Positions 36,920-46,077 of a DNA stretch of 64,000 nucleotides are shown one piece after another. The number at the start of each line of letters is the position of its first letter. Positions within the stretch are counted from its first letter, which is position 1. The stretch covers positions 496,001 through 560,000 of the forward strand of contig NZ_CP133779.1 of NCBI RefSeq assembly GCF_034347425.1, written 5' to 3'. The position numbers and the translations under genes are program-made. This stretch comes from Undibacterium sp. CCC3.4 (GTDB taxonomy: Bacteria; Pseudomonadota; Gammaproteobacteria; Burkholderiales; Burkholderiaceae_D). The notes under the pieces are model-generated. The model had not been told where the DNA came from, ran no database searches, and saw only the letters and a program-made list of their open reading frames with translations.

Positions 36920-38296
36920 ATGTCCCTACTATCACCGAGTATTTTCAAAGCCTACGATATCCGTGGCATCATCGGCAAAACCCTCGATGCCGCCGTGGCC
37001 CGCCAAATCGGTCTGGCCTTCGGCAGCGCCGCCCGCGCCAAGGGTGAAACCACGGTAGTCATCGGGCGTGACGGCCGTTTATCCGGCCCGGAATTACTCG
37101 CCGCGTTGGCGGCCGGTTTGCAAGCAAGCGGTGTCGATGTCATCGATCTGGGCATGGTCGCCACACCGATGGTGTATTTCGCCACCAATGTGCTCGAAGC
37201 ACGCTCGGGCATCATGGTCACCGGCAGCCACAATCCACCTGATTACAATGGCTTCAAAATGGTCTTGGCTGGCGAAGCGATCTACGGCGACACCATCACG
37301 GCGCTCTACCACACCATCGTCGCCGGCAGCTTCGCAGTCGGCAGCGGCAGCTACCGCACCCACGATATCCGTGCCGCCTATCTGGCGCGTATCATCGATG
37401 ATGTCAAACTCAGCCGCCCGGTTAAAATCGCTATCGATTGCGGTAATGGTGTGGCCGGTGCCTTTGCCACCGACCTGTACCGTGGTATGGGTTGCGAAGT
37501 CACCGAACTGTTCTGCGAGGTCGATGGCAGCTTCCCGAATCACCACCCTGACCCGGCACATCCGGAAAATCTGCAAGATTTAATACGCTGCTTGCAAAGC
37601 AGTGATGCCGAAATCGGCTTGGCCTTCGATGGCGACGGCGACCGTCTCGGCTTGGTGACCAAAGATGGTCAAATCATTTACCCAGATCGCCAATTGATGT
37701 TGTTTGCTGAAGATGTACTCAAGCGTCACCCGGGCGAACAAATTCTGTACGACGTCAAATGTACCCGCCATATCGCCCCTTGGGTGAAAGCGCGCGGTGG
37801 TGTGCCCTTGATGTGGAAAACCGGTCACTCGCTGGTGAAAGCGAAATTGCGTGAAACCGGTGCCCCGCTCGGTGGCGAAATGAGTGGTCATATCTTCTTC
37901 AAAGACCGCTGGTATGGTTTCGATGATGGCCTCTACGCTGGTGCACGTTTGTTAGAAATCGTCAGCCGTCTGGCCGACATGAGCGCCACCCTCAACGCCT
38001 TGCCACAGTCGAATTCGACACCGGAATTGCAATTACAATTGGCTGAAGGCGAAAACTTCGCACTCATCGCCGCCATGCAAGCCAATGCGAACTTTCCTGG
38101 CGCCGATGAAATCATCACCATAGACGGCTTGCGCGTCGAATATCCTGATGGTTTCGGCCTGGCCCGTTCGTCCAATACCACACCGGTGGTGGTGATGCGT
38201 TTCGAAGCAGAAACGCCGGCGGCATTGGCGCGCATTCAGGACGCCTTGAAACAAGCTATTCTGGCCGTTAAGCCAGATGCCAAAATGCCATTCTGA
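36920..38296 (+). CDS. Phosphomannomutase/phosphoglucomutase
   Basis: This alpha-D-phosphohexomutase of the AlgC/ManB type, 458 residues, interconverts hexose 6- and 1-phosphates. The active-site phosphoserine lies in GIMVTGSHNPPDYNGFKM, the Mg-binding loop is LAFDGDGDRLGLV, the sugar-specificity loop is GGEMSGHIFF, and the phosphate-binding loop near the end is RSSNTTPVVVMRF. It can feed glucose-1-phosphate to RfbA and mannose-1-phosphate to GDP-sugars, so it fits the glycan cluster. waaC follows after 14 bp. Confidence 0.94.
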   Translation: MSLLSPSIFKAYDIRGIIGKTLDAAVARQIGLAFGSAARAKGETTVVIGRDGRLSGPELLAALAAGLQASGVDVIDLGMVATPMVYFATNVLEARSGIMVTGSHNPPDYNGFKMVLAGEAIYGDTITALYHTIVAGSFAVGSGSYRTHDIRAAYLARIIDDVKLSRPVKIAIDCGNGVAGAFATDLYRGMGCEVTELFCEVDGSFPNHHPDPAHPENLQDLIRCLQSSDAEIGLAFDGDGDRLGLVTKDGQIIYPDRQLMLFAEDVLKRHPGEQILYDVKCTRHIAPWVKARGGVPLMWKTGHSLVKAKLRETGAPLGGEMSGHIFFKDRWYGFDDGLYAGARLLEIVSRLADMSATLNALPQSNSTPELQLQLAEGENFALIAAMQANANFPGADEIITIDGLRVEYPDGFGLARSSNTTPVVVMRFEAETPAALARIQDALKQAILAVKPDAKMPF

Positions 38297-38310
38297 GTGA
38301 GCGCCTGCAC

Positions 38311-39315
38311 GTGAAAATTTTGCTCATCCGCGTGTCGTCCATGGGCGACGTCTTGCATAATCTGCCAGTCGTCGATGATTTATTACGCCATTTCCCAACG
38401 GCCAGCATCGATTGGGTGGTCGAAGAAGCCTATGTCAACCTGGTGCGCCTGCATCCCGGTGTCGCACGCATCATTCCCTTTGCGTTGCGGCGCTGGCGCA
38501 AGAGCTTGCGCAGTGCCGGCACCCGTGCGGAAATCCAGCAGTTCTATCGCGAGCTGCGACGCGAGTGCTATGATTTGATCCTCGATACCCAAGGCTTGCT
38601 GAAAACCGGTCTCATCATGGGACTGGCACGCTGCACCGCGGGCGGGCGCAAAATCGGCTTGGCCAACGGTACCACCGGCTCCGGTTACGAAGGTATCTCG
38701 CGAATTTTTCACGATCACAGCGTGCCGGTAGCACGCCAGACCCATGCTGTGCTGCGCGGCCGGCTGGTCGCAGCGGCCGCTGGTGGCTATACGGTCGACA
38801 GCCCGGCCAGCTTCGGCCTTACGCGACCAGCCGGGCAGCCGGACTGGTTACCGAGCACGCCATATGCCGTATTTTTTCATGGCAGCGCCGGGGCCGCCAA
38901 AAAATGGGCACGTGAAAATTGGCTGCTCATCGGTGGCCACTTGGCCGAACTCGGCTTACCGGTCTTGCTACCGTGGGGGACTGCTGAGGAACACGCCGAA
39001 GCCAAGGCCATGGCCGCCGCCTTACCCAACGCGCGCGTGCTGCCAGCCCTGAGTATGGCCGAAGCGATTATCTTGGCGCAAGCCGCTGCCATCGCCATCG
39101 GCGTCGACACCGGCTTGACCCATATTGCCGCCGCCTATGAAACCCCGACCATAGAGTTGTATTGCGCCTCACCGAAATGGAAAACCGCCGGCAACTGGTC
39201 GAACAAAATCATCAACCTCGGCGACGCCGGCACCCCACCGTCGCCGACTGCAGTATTGCAGGCGCTGCAGTCGCTGCTGGCGGCGTATCCGCCGGCTACC
39301 CCGTCTTCCTTGTAA
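38311..39315 (+). CDS. waaC: Lipopolysaccharide heptosyltransferase I
   Basis: WaaC is a GT9 glycosyltransferase (334 residues) that adds the first heptose to Kdo2-lipid A at the inner face of the cytoplasmic membrane. The start is GTG (VKILLIRVSSMGDVLHNLP), the standard GT9 beginning. ADP-heptose-binding parts are FFHGSAGAAKKWARENW and the late IGVDTGLTHIAAAYETPTIELY. It lies between the phosphohexomutase and a GT2 gene, with waaA a little further on, so the inner-core LPS genes are grouped here. Confidence 0.93.
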   Translation: MKILLIRVSSMGDVLHNLPVVDDLLRHFPTASIDWVVEEAYVNLVRLHPGVARIIPFALRRWRKSLRSAGTRAEIQQFYRELRRECYDLILDTQGLLKTGLIMGLARCTAGGRKIGLANGTTGSGYEGISRIFHDHSVPVARQTHAVLRGRLVAAAAGGYTVDSPASFGLTRPAGQPDWLPSTPYAVFFHGSAGAAKKWARENWLLIGGHLAELGLPVLLPWGTAEEHAEAKAMAAALPNARVLPALSMAEAIILAQAAAIAIGVDTGLTHIAAAYETPTIELYCASPKWKTAGNWSNKIINLGDAGTPPSPTAVLQALQSLLAAYPPATPSSL

Positions 39316-39322
39316 AGTATCC

Positions 39323-40312
39323 ATGCCCGTCATCGCCACTCCTGCCAGCCCGAAAATCTGCGTCGTCATCGTCAATTGGAATGGCGGCGACATGCTGCGC
39401 CGTAGTGTCGCCGCCTTGCTGCGGCAAACTTTTGCGCCGCATGAAATTCTGGTCATCGACAATGCCAGCAGCGATGGCTCAGGGGCTGCCGTAGCCCTGG
39501 AGTTTCCGACTGTACGCGTGATCAACGCCGGCAGTAATCTCGGCTTCGCCGCCGGCAATAACTTAGCGGTACGGCTGGCTGACCCGGCCTGCGATTGGAT
39601 CGCCTTGCTGAACCCCGATGCCTTCGCCGAACCGGATTGGCTGGCCAAATTGGCCGAAGCCGCCGTCGCCCATCCCGAGTTCGCCATTTTCGGCAGCCGC
39701 CTGATGGATGCCAATACCGGCACTCTGCTCGATGGCGTCGGTGACGCCTACCACATCAGTGGTTTGGTCTGGCGCGAAGCCCATGGCCAAGCTTTACAGC
39801 CGGAGCACTTGCAAGACCGCGAAATTTTTTCCACCTGTGCCGCCGCCGGCCTGTACCGTCGTGATGTGTTCGAGCAGATCGGTGGTTTCGATGAAGATTA
39901 CTTCTGTTATGTTGAAGATATTGATCTCGGTTTCCGCTACCAATTACTCGGCCAGCGCTGCCTGTACGTGCATGATTCGGTCGCCTTCCATCTCGGCTCG
40001 GCCATCACCGGCAAGCGCAGTGATTTCTCGGTCTACCATGGCCATCGCAATCTGGTCTGGACCTTCATCAAGAATATGCCGGGCGCTTTGTTTTGGCTGC
40101 TGTTGCCACTGCACTTGTTACTCAATCTGCTGACGATAGGGTATTTCATCGTCCATGGTCAGGCTGCCGTGATTCTGCGCGCCAAACGCGATGCCTTGCG
40201 CGGGCTACCGAAGATGTGGGCCAAACGTCGCTTGATCCAACAACAACGGCGCGTCGGCTTGGCACCCATCTGGCGCTTATTGAATAAGAAAATGATGCGC
40301 GACCGGACTTAG
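39323..40312 (+). CDS. GT2 family glycosyltransferase
   Basis: This family 2 glycosyltransferase of 329 residues has the N-terminal GT-A strand VVIVNWNGGDMLRRSVAALL, LVIDNASSDGSG, DxD-like region LLNPDAFAEPDW and the rhamnosyltransferase-like GGFDEDYFCYVEDIDLGFRY. The C-terminus has a hydrophobic segment (GALFWLLLPLHLLLNLLTIG) and a basic tail, so it is likely attached to the inner membrane. It starts 7 bp after waaC, suggesting a role in LPS core or O-chain rhamnosylation; donor and acceptor are unproven. Confidence 0.85.
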   Translation: MPVIATPASPKICVVIVNWNGGDMLRRSVAALLRQTFAPHEILVIDNASSDGSGAAVALEFPTVRVINAGSNLGFAAGNNLAVRLADPACDWIALLNPDAFAEPDWLAKLAEAAVAHPEFAIFGSRLMDANTGTLLDGVGDAYHISGLVWREAHGQALQPEHLQDREIFSTCAAAGLYRRDVFEQIGGFDEDYFCYVEDIDLGFRYQLLGQRCLYVHDSVAFHLGSAITGKRSDFSVYHGHRNLVWTFIKNMPGALFWLLLPLHLLLNLLTIGYFIVHGQAAVILRAKRDALRGLPKMWAKRRLIQQQRRVGLAPIWRLLNKKMMRDRT

Positions 40313-40334
40313 GGTATAGTCCTGCTTCTTTCAG

Positions 40335-40442
40335 AAGCTGTCGCAAAAGGGCTGTTAGTCGGTATCATTACCCCAAACGGGCGGTCTGGGGGCAATAACG
40401 CGGTCTACTGTGTTTTATCCGTCAGGCTTTTGCGCTACCCTG
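40335..40442 (+). repeat. Miniature inverted-repeat element, copy A (decayed)
   Basis: It begins GAAGCTGTCGCAAAAGGG and ends with GTCAGGCTTTTGCGCTACC, inverted ends related to those of the elements at 48061-48318 and 50246-50337. The left 40 bp closely follow copy B (GTCGGTATCATTACCCC against GTCGGTGTCATTATCCC). The right end is degenerate and no target duplication is visible. The rest of the gap before waaA (to 40556) has no gene. Confidence 0.7.
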
Positions 40443-40556
40443 TTTTAGCCACCGCCCTTCTGTTTGACTGCGGCAGGAACGGACTTAATCCGCTGCGATT
40501 AAATCTGCTCGTCCTGATTGGTATCGTGTTGGTGAATTTAAAAAAAAAGATAAGTC

Positions 40557-41834
40557 ATGCGTCTACTCTATTCTCTGGCTTGGGGTCTGTCTCTGCCATT
40601 TGCCCTGCTCCGCTTATGGCTGCGCGGACGTCAGGAACCCGGTTATCGTCGGCATATCGGCGAGCGCTTCGGTGCTGCTGGCGGTGTCGGCGATCATCCG
40701 GCCTGCCTGTGGGTGCATGCCGTCTCGGCCGGCGAAACGCGCGCTGCCGAACCGCTGATCCGCGCTCTGCTATCGGCCTATCCGCAGCATCAGCTACTGC
40801 TCACACATATGACGGCGACCGGCCGGGCCACCGGTGCAAGCTTGTTTGCCGATGTGGCCCCGCGCTTGCGCCAGGTGTATTTGCCGTATGACATCAATTG
40901 GATGATGCGGCGTTTCCTGCGCCATCATCGCCCGCAACTATGTATCTTGATGGAAACTGAGGTCTGGCCGAATCTGATTGCACAATGTGGCAAACAGGCG
41001 ATACCGGTGTGCCTGGTCAATGCCCGTTTATCAGAAAAATCACTGGGCAAGGCGCGCCGTTTAGCCGCCTTGATGGTGCCGGCCGCGCATGCTCTGGCCA
41101 TCGTCGGTGCGCAATCACAGCCCGATGCCGAACGCTTGCTGGCACTCGGCATGACGCGCATGTCCATCACTGGCAATATGAAATTTGACGTTACCCCACC
41201 GCCCTTGATGGCGCAACATGGCGCGGCCTTGCGCGAGCGCTTGGGTCGACGTCAGATTTTTCTGTGCGCCAGCACTCGCGACGGCGAAGAAAGCCTGATA
41301 CTCGACGCCTGGATGCGCCTGACTACCAGCGCGCCCGAAAAGCCACTGCTCATCATCACACCACGCCACCCGCAACGTTTCGATGAGGTGGCGCAATTGC
41401 TGATGCAACGCGGCCTGCGCACTGTCCGTCGTTCGCAACTGGAAAGCGACAGCAGCCCCATGAGCGACATTGATGTCTTGCTCGGCGACAGCATGGGCGA
41501 AATGTATATGTACTACGCAGCGGCCGATTTGGCCTTTGTCGGCGGCAGTCTGGTCGCGCTCGGCGGCCACAATTTGATTGAAGCCTTTGCCATGGGCAAG
41601 CCGGCCTTAACCGGTCCGCACACCTTCAATTTCTCGGAAATTACCGATCAAGCCATCGCCGCCGGTGCCGCCGTACGGGTGGCCGATGCCGATGCCATGC
41701 TGGCACAGGCTCTGGCCCTGCTGGCCAAGACCGAACCACGCCACAGCATGGGACAAGCGGCCCATGCCTTCTTTCTTCACCACCAAGGCGCGACGGCCAG
41801 AACCATGGCACTGTTACAAACCTTTATTAAATAA
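40557..41834 (+). CDS. waaA: Lipid IV(A) 3-deoxy-D-manno-octulosonic acid transferase
   Basis: WaaA (KdtA) transfers Kdo from CMP-Kdo to lipid IVA, completing the essential inner LPS. It is a GT30 enzyme of 425 residues with an N-terminal membrane anchor ([20 protein letters not shown]), the acidic catalytic-base segment [36 protein letters not shown], and C-terminal [21 protein letters not shown]. It is separated from the preceding GT2 gene by repeat copy A and so probably has its own promoter. Confidence 0.95.
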   Translation: MRLLYSLAWGLSLPFALLRLWLRGRQEPGYRRHIGERFGAAGGVGDHPACLWVHAVSAGETRAAEPLIRALLSAYPQHQLLLTHMTATGRATGASLFADVAPRLRQVYLPYDINWMMRRFLRHHRPQLCILMETEVWPNLIAQCGKQAIPVCLVNARLSEKSLGKARRLAALMVPAAHALAIVGAQSQPDAERLLALGMTRMSITGNMKFDVTPPPLMAQHGAALRERLGRRQIFLCASTRDGEESLILDAWMRLTTSAPEKPLLIITPRHPQRFDEVAQLLMQRGLRTVRRSQLESDSSPMSDIDVLLGDSMGEMYMYYAAADLAFVGGSLVALGGHNLIEAFAMGKPALTGPHTFNFSEITDQAIAAGAAVRVADADAMLAQALALLAKTEPRHSMGQAAHAFFLHHQGATARTMALLQTFIK

Positions 41835-41991
41835 ACATCCTGGCAGCACCGCTGGAAGCCGTGATCAAAAATTGATAACAGTCAATCTTGTCAGCGATTC
41901 AAGTACCGCTGAGAGGGGCGTCCGACACGACTTGCTCGCGCTGGAATACAATACACGCTGCTCCCGAATCAACCCCCAAGGAATCACACAC

Positions 41992-44457
41992 ATGGCCCCA
42001 CAGGAAATCTCCCTCGACGTCTTGCTCGAAAAATATGCTAAAGGCACAGAAGCCAGCATCCACGATGTGCAAGTCCGTGTTGCCAAAGCCTTGGCCAGCG
42101 TGGAGCAGGAAGAAGCACGCGAATTTTACGAAGAACAATTTTTATGGGCGCAGCAAAGCGGCTTCGTCCCGGCCGGGCGCATCAATTCTGCCGCCGGCAT
42201 GGATTTGCACGCCACCCTGATCAATTGTTTCGTGCAACCGGTCGGCGATTCGGTTTCCAGCCCGACTGACGGCAAGCCCGGCATTTATGCTGCCTTGGCC
42301 GATGCCGCTGAAACCATGCGGCGCGGCGGTGGCGTCGGCTATGATTTTTCCAGCATTCGTCCGAAAGACGCCTTGGTGCGCGGTACCCGCTCACGCGCCT
42401 CTGGTCCGGTCTCGTTCATGCAAGTCTTCAATGCCTCCTGTTCCACCGTCGAATCAGCCGGTGCCCGCCGCGGTGCCCAGATGGGCGTATTGCGTGGCGA
42501 TCACCCCGACATCCTCGAATTCATCCGTTCCAAAGACCAAGGCGGCCTGAGTAACTTCAATATCTCCATCGGTGTCACCGACGAATTCATGCAAGCCGTT
42601 GCCAGCGATGCTGATTACGCGCTGGTGCACAAGGCCGAACCGAGTGAAAGTAAGAAAGCAGCCGGCGCTTATCGCCGCGACGATGGCATCTGGGTGTATG
42701 AAAGCATACGCGCACGCGATTTGTGGGATGTTGTCATGAAGTCGACTTACGACCACGCCGAACCGGGCATCCTGTTCCTCTCGCGCATGAATGCGGAAAA
42801 CAATCTGTACTACTGCGAAACCATCGAAGCCACCAATCCCTGCGCCGAACAACCCTTGCCCGATTACGGTTGCTGCTGCTTGGGTTCAGTCAACCTGACC
42901 CGCTTCGTGCGCGCCCCCTTCGAAGCGGCCGCCAGTTTCGACTTCCCCGCCTTCGTCGAAGTCGTCACGGTCGCCACGCGCATGCTCGACAATGTACTCA
43001 ACGCCACGGCCTGGCCACTCGATCGCCAAGAAGCCGAAGCCATGGCCAAACGCCGCGTCGGCCTTGGCTTCCTCGGCCTCGGCAGCGCCTTGGTAATGCT
43101 CGGGATTCGCTATGACAGCGACGACGGCCGCGAATTTGCACGCCAAGTATCGGAAGCGATGCGCGACGCCGCGTATTTGGCTTCGGCTGATCTGGCCAGT
43201 GAAAAAGGCGCATTTCCCTTATTTAACAGCAAAAACTATTTGGCCGGCAGTTTCGCCCAACGCTTACCGAAAGCGGTACGCGCAGCGATCAAGAAAAACG
43301 GCTTGCGCAATTCGCATCTGCTCTCGATCGCGCCGACCGGTACCATCACCCTGGCCTTTGCTGACAATGCCTCCAATGGCATCGAGCCGGCATTTTCCTG
43401 GGTGTACAACCGTAAAAAACGCATGGCCGTCGGCGATGCGCGCATTTACGAAGTGGCCGATCACGCTTGGCGTTTGTATCGTCACATGGGCAACGATGTC
43501 AGCGATGACAGTAAATTGCCGCAGCAATTTGTTACGGCCCTCAATATGTCGGCCAGCGATCACATGAAGATGCTGCAAGTAGTGCAACCCTACATCGACT
43601 CGGCGATTTCCAAAACCGTCAATGTACCGGCCGATTATCCGTACGCCGACTTCCAAAATCTGTACATGGAAGCCTGGCAAGCCGGCCTCAAAGGTTTAGC
43701 CACGTATCGCCCTAACAGCATACTCGGCAGCGTGTTATCGGTGGCAGGTGCCGCACCGGAAGCGAGCGCCGCCGTCGAAAACAAAGTCATTGCCGACGAA
43801 GATTTATTGCGCAGACAATTCGATGGCCGACCATTCGGCGACCTCGAATCGGTCACCTCAAAAGTACAGTACATGACTTACGAAGGCAGAAAAACCGTCT
43901 ACCTGACGGTCAGCTTCATTCATGTGCAAGGCATGGTCGGCGGCGAACGCGTAACGATAGAGCGACCGTTCGAATTCTTCATGCCGGCCGGGCAGAAAAA
44001 CGATGGCCAACAATGGATTACTGCCAGCATGCGTTTGCTGTCGATGGCCGCGCGTTCCGGTGGTTCAATTTCCAAAGCCTTGGCCGACATGCGCGAAGTG
44101 GTGTGGGACAAAGGCACGGTACGCTGCGGCACCTTGACCAAGGACGATGGCAGCCAAGCGCCGCTGTTCCATGAATCGGAAGTCGCGGCGATCGGTTATT
44201 CCTTGCAACGCATCTTGATGAAACGCGGTTATCTCGATGCCGCCGGCAATCAGATTCCGGTGCATGTACTGGCCGAACGCTTCCGCTCGCGCATGCAGCA
44301 ATACGGCCTCGACGACCTCGCATACGAGGGCGACAATGCCCCGATCAGCTATGTCGCCACCGGTAAAAAATGCCCGGACTGCGGCGCTTACGCCTTGCAA
44401 AAAATCGATGGCTGCAGCCGTTGCGTGTCTTGCGGGTATGTTGGTGCTTGTGGCTGA
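41992..44457 (+). CDS. nrdJ: Adenosylcobalamin-dependent ribonucleoside-diphosphate reductase
   Basis: This class II ribonucleotide reductase of 821 residues makes deoxynucleotides using coenzyme B12, independent of oxygen. I chose the ATG at 41992 ([18 protein letters not shown]); the longer frame overlaps waaA. Characteristic parts are the cysteine-bearing [17 protein letters not shown], the active-site finger-loop region [33 protein letters not shown] and [21 protein letters not shown]-terminal zinc-ribbon-like tail has CPDCGAY and [14 protein letters not shown] and carries the reducing cysteines. No cobalamin riboswitch is evident in the 157 bp before it. Confidence 0.95.
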   Translation: MAPQEISLDVLLEKYAKGTEASIHDVQVRVAKALASVEQEEAREFYEEQFLWAQQSGFVPAGRINSAAGMDLHATLINCFVQPVGDSVSSPTDGKPGIYAALADAAETMRRGGGVGYDFSSIRPKDALVRGTRSRASGPVSFMQVFNASCSTVESAGARRGAQMGVLRGDHPDILEFIRSKDQGGLSNFNISIGVTDEFMQAVASDADYALVHKAEPSESKKAAGAYRRDDGIWVYESIRARDLWDVVMKSTYDHAEPGILFLSRMNAENNLYYCETIEATNPCAEQPLPDYGCCCLGSVNLTRFVRAPFEAAASFDFPAFVEVVTVATRMLDNVLNATAWPLDRQEAEAMAKRRVGLGFLGLGSALVMLGIRYDSDDGREFARQVSEAMRDAAYLASADLASEKGAFPLFNSKNYLAGSFAQRLPKAVRAAIKKNGLRNSHLLSIAPTGTITLAFADNASNGIEPAFSWVYNRKKRMAVGDARIYEVADHAWRLYRHMGNDVSDDSKLPQQFVTALNMSASDHMKMLQVVQPYIDSAISKTVNVPADYPYADFQNLYMEAWQAGLKGLATYRPNSILGSVLSVAGAAPEASAAVENKVIADEDLLRRQFDGRPFGDLESVTSKVQYMTYEGRKTVYLTVSFIHVQGMVGGERVTIERPFEFFMPAGQKNDGQQWITASMRLLSMAARSGGSISKALADMREVVWDKGTVRCGTLTKDDGSQAPLFHESEVAAIGYSLQRILMKRGYLDAAGNQIPVHVLAERFRSRMQQYGLDDLAYEGDNAPISYVATGKKCPDCGAYALQKIDGCSRCVSCGYVGACG

Positions 44458-44566
44458 TTGTAGGGTATAGGGGAGCGCGGGTTTGATGTGGGGGGACCCA
44501 TAAGTTGCGACTAATCTGATATTTTCAGTTTGCGAGCAAAAACAGCTTCTTTTTGATTTAAACAAA

Positions 44567-44601
44567 GAGGGCCAGTGAAAATCACTGGCCCTTCTTTTTT
44601 T
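44567..44601 (+). terminator. Rho-independent terminator after nrdJ
   Basis: AGGGCCAGTGA (44568-44578) and TCACTGGCCCT (44582-44592) form an 11-bp stem with a 3-nt loop, followed by TCTTTTTTT. It lies 110 bp after the nrdJ stop codon. The rest of the 44458-44857 gap contains a dispersed repeat and a promoter, listed separately. Confidence 0.9.
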
Positions 44602-44674
44602 GGCTGTTCGTCAAATTCCGTGGGATTTTTAATTAAGTTTTTGTTTTTTTGTGCGAATACCCAACGCTCGCATT

Positions 44675-44757
44675 CGAAGGAGCGACGCGATGGCAGGGGA
44701 TGCAAACCCCTTCCAGAGTCTTTTCCATCGTCGCTTGCGACGATCCATTAAGTTGTT
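44675..44757 (-). repeat. 83-bp dispersed repeat, copy 2
   Basis: This is an inverted copy of 20367-20449 with 82 of 83 bases identical. It contains the same ATCGTCGC-AA-GCGACGAT hairpin. It stops 9 bp before the -35 element of the microcin-like gene. Confidence 0.9.
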
Positions 44758-44765
44758 CAAAATTC

Positions 44766-44794
44766 TTGACGAGGCACCGAAGTAAAAATAAACT
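44766..44794 (+). promoter_or_regulatory. Sigma70 promoter of the microcin-like gene
   Basis: TTGACG (44766-44771), a 17-bp spacer and TAAACT (44789-44794) give a 5/6 and a 4/6 consensus match at ideal spacing, 70 bp before the start codon. Between promoter and gene lie three tandem TTCACTA-type heptamers (44810-44830) and the ribosome binding site GGAGGG. Confidence 0.6.
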
Positions 44795-44863
44795 ATTTAC
44801 GGTGAATTTTTCACTATTCACTATTCACTTTTCTTTTTTGATAGCCAAAAATGGAGGGTGATG

Positions 44864-45058
44864 ATGCATGAACTTACGGTAGCTGAAATCGATGACGTTA
44901 GTGGTGGTGTGGACGCAAACTTGTTTTTCGCGGGGTTTGCTGCAGCCGTTATAGGAACTGGTCTCGCGGCAGCTGGAATGGGTACGCCCATTACAATCGC
45001 CGGCGCAGTTCTCGCTGTTGAAGGTGCTGCAGCGATGAGCGTTGCCTTAGCCATGTAA
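44864..45058 (+). CDS. Microcin-like peptide precursor with double-glycine leader
   Basis: This 64-residue precursor starts at the ATG at 44864, 5 bp after GGAGGG; ATG 44861 and GTG 44858 are alternatives. The leader MHELTVAEIDDVSGG ends in Gly-Gly and matches the class II bacteriocin/microcin leader pattern; the colicin V leader, MRTLTLNELDSVSGG, is nearly parallel. Cleavage after GG would release 49 residues rich in Ala and Gly, beginning VDANLFFAGFAAAVIGTGLA, hydrophobic enough to insert in membranes, without cysteines. The expected exporter, an ABC protein with a C39 peptidase domain, and a membrane-fusion partner are not in the window. It is followed by a membrane protein that may give immunity. 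The peptide family is not one I can name. Confidence 0.7.
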   Translation: MHELTVAEIDDVSGGVDANLFFAGFAAAVIGTGLAAAGMGTPITIAGAVLAVEGAAAMSVALAM

Positions 45059-45259
45059 TTAGTATAATAAGTGTGGTCTAAGAGTTATCTGCAGATGCCG
45101 AAGGAATGTGAAAACATTTTTCATAAGCATAGGCAGGTAGCTCTTCTAATTTAAACTGATAGAAATTTAAATATATGGCTTTTTTTTTCGGATGGAAATA
45201 AGGAATATTTTTCTTTGAGTTTATGTCCAAACAATAATAAAAAATGTTACGTTAACAAA

Positions 45260-45781
45260 ATGAATAAAAAGCAAGAGATGATATCTGAAAATTTTATTCC
45301 TCCATTGTTCATCATTTCATCAGCAATTTTCATAACAATAGTTGTTATTTGTATCATGGAGTTTTTAAATATAACCGCTAAACCTGTTATACGCGACAAT
45401 CAAGAGTCCGCACTTTTTGCATTGGTCCTCACAGCAACACTTATCGCTTTTTTTGAATTTTTTATTTTCCTATGGATAAGAAATGGTCAAAAAAATATTA
45501 CAAAAGAATTTGAAATAAAGAACCATGGCTCACCTTTAGTAATCAATAGAAAAAAATCGTACATGACTTATTTCATATTTCTATTTTGTATGCTGTCACC
45601 ATCTATTGGTATTTTTGCACTACCTGGAGGAGGATCAAGTTTTGCAGCTGAAATTCCTACGTACGGACCATTTTTATTAATTTTCTTATTTCAAACACTA
45701 ATTTTCTTAATTATTCTTACTATTTTTTTAATTTTACGTATAAAATTTTTATTATTTCTCAAAGATGATGCTATAAATTAG
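45260..45781 (+). CDS. Unknown four-helix membrane protein, candidate immunity protein
   Basis: This protein has 173 residues from the ATG at 45260 (MNKKQEMISENFIPP). An in-frame TTG 45 bp upstream is possible but less likely. It has four predicted membrane helices: PPLFIISSAIFITIVVICIM, LFALVLTATLIAFFEFFIFL, YMTYFIFLFCMLSPSIGIFA and the long C-terminal FLLIFLFQTLIFLIILTIFL. The DNA is markedly AT-rich and uses codons such as ATA, TTA and AAA far more than its neighbours, which points to foreign origin. I do not recognise a family. Position directly after the microcin-like gene, same strand, and small multi-helix build are typical of bacteriocin immunity proteins; this role is inference only. 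Confidence 0.6.
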   Translation: MNKKQEMISENFIPPLFIISSAIFITIVVICIMEFLNITAKPVIRDNQESALFALVLTATLIAFFEFFIFLWIRNGQKNITKEFEIKNHGSPLVINRKKSYMTYFIFLFCMLSPSIGIFALPGGGSSFAAEIPTYGPFLLIFLFQTLIFLIILTIFLILRIKFLLFLKDDAIN

Positions 45782-45789
45782 ATAATTGA

Positions 45790-45930
45790 AGACGAAAAAA
45801 AATTTTTAAACCCCGATTGAAAAGGCGGCATCTAGAAAGCGCTTTAGCAAGCGCTCAGCAATTATTTGATAAATTTATTATTATTGCAGCGTTAAAAGCA
45901 CTACCAATCTTCGAAGCTCTTCAATCCTGA
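45790..45930 (+). other. Short open frame, possible gene remnant
   Basis: A frame of 46 codons without a good start reads ...KRRHLESALASAQQLF followed by DKFIIIAALKALPIFEALQS and a stop. Its composition is protein-like (amphipathic helix) but it is short, lacks a ribosome binding site, and could be the 3' remainder of a decayed gene. Confidence 0.2.
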
Positions 45931-45949
45931 TCGAGAACTGTCAGCTAGG

Positions 45950-46053
45950 GAAGCGCAGATTTAATCGCAGTGGAATTGGCCGTTGCCAATGAGGATGCAA
46001 TGCAAGGCGCCTCAGTAGCGGCGGACAAACCGCTTGGATTAAATCTGCGCTTC
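45950..46053 (+). repeat. 104-bp miniature inverted-repeat element with 6-bp target duplication
   Basis: The ends GAAGCGCAGATTTAATC (45950-45966) and GATTAAATCTGCGCTTC (46037-46053) are perfect 17-bp inverted repeats. The element is flanked on both sides by GCTAGG (45944-45949 and 46054-46059). It has no coding capacity, so it is a non-autonomous element of MITE type. A related single end with one inserted base occurs at 10235-10252. Confidence 0.8.
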
Positions 46054-46077
46054 GCTAGGCGTTTCGACCTTGCTCGT

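Noticed and set aside
41835..41991. CTGAGAGGGGCG upstream of nrdJ, reminiscent of the TPP riboswitch CTGAGA, and a possible cobalamin riboswitch
   Set aside because: The remaining conserved TPP parts and a B12-box are absent, so neither riboswitch can be supported.
44633..44821. 62-codon minus-strand frame starting MNSEKFTVN
   Set aside because: It runs through the 83-bp repeat and the microcin promoter, with no ribosome binding site or family support.
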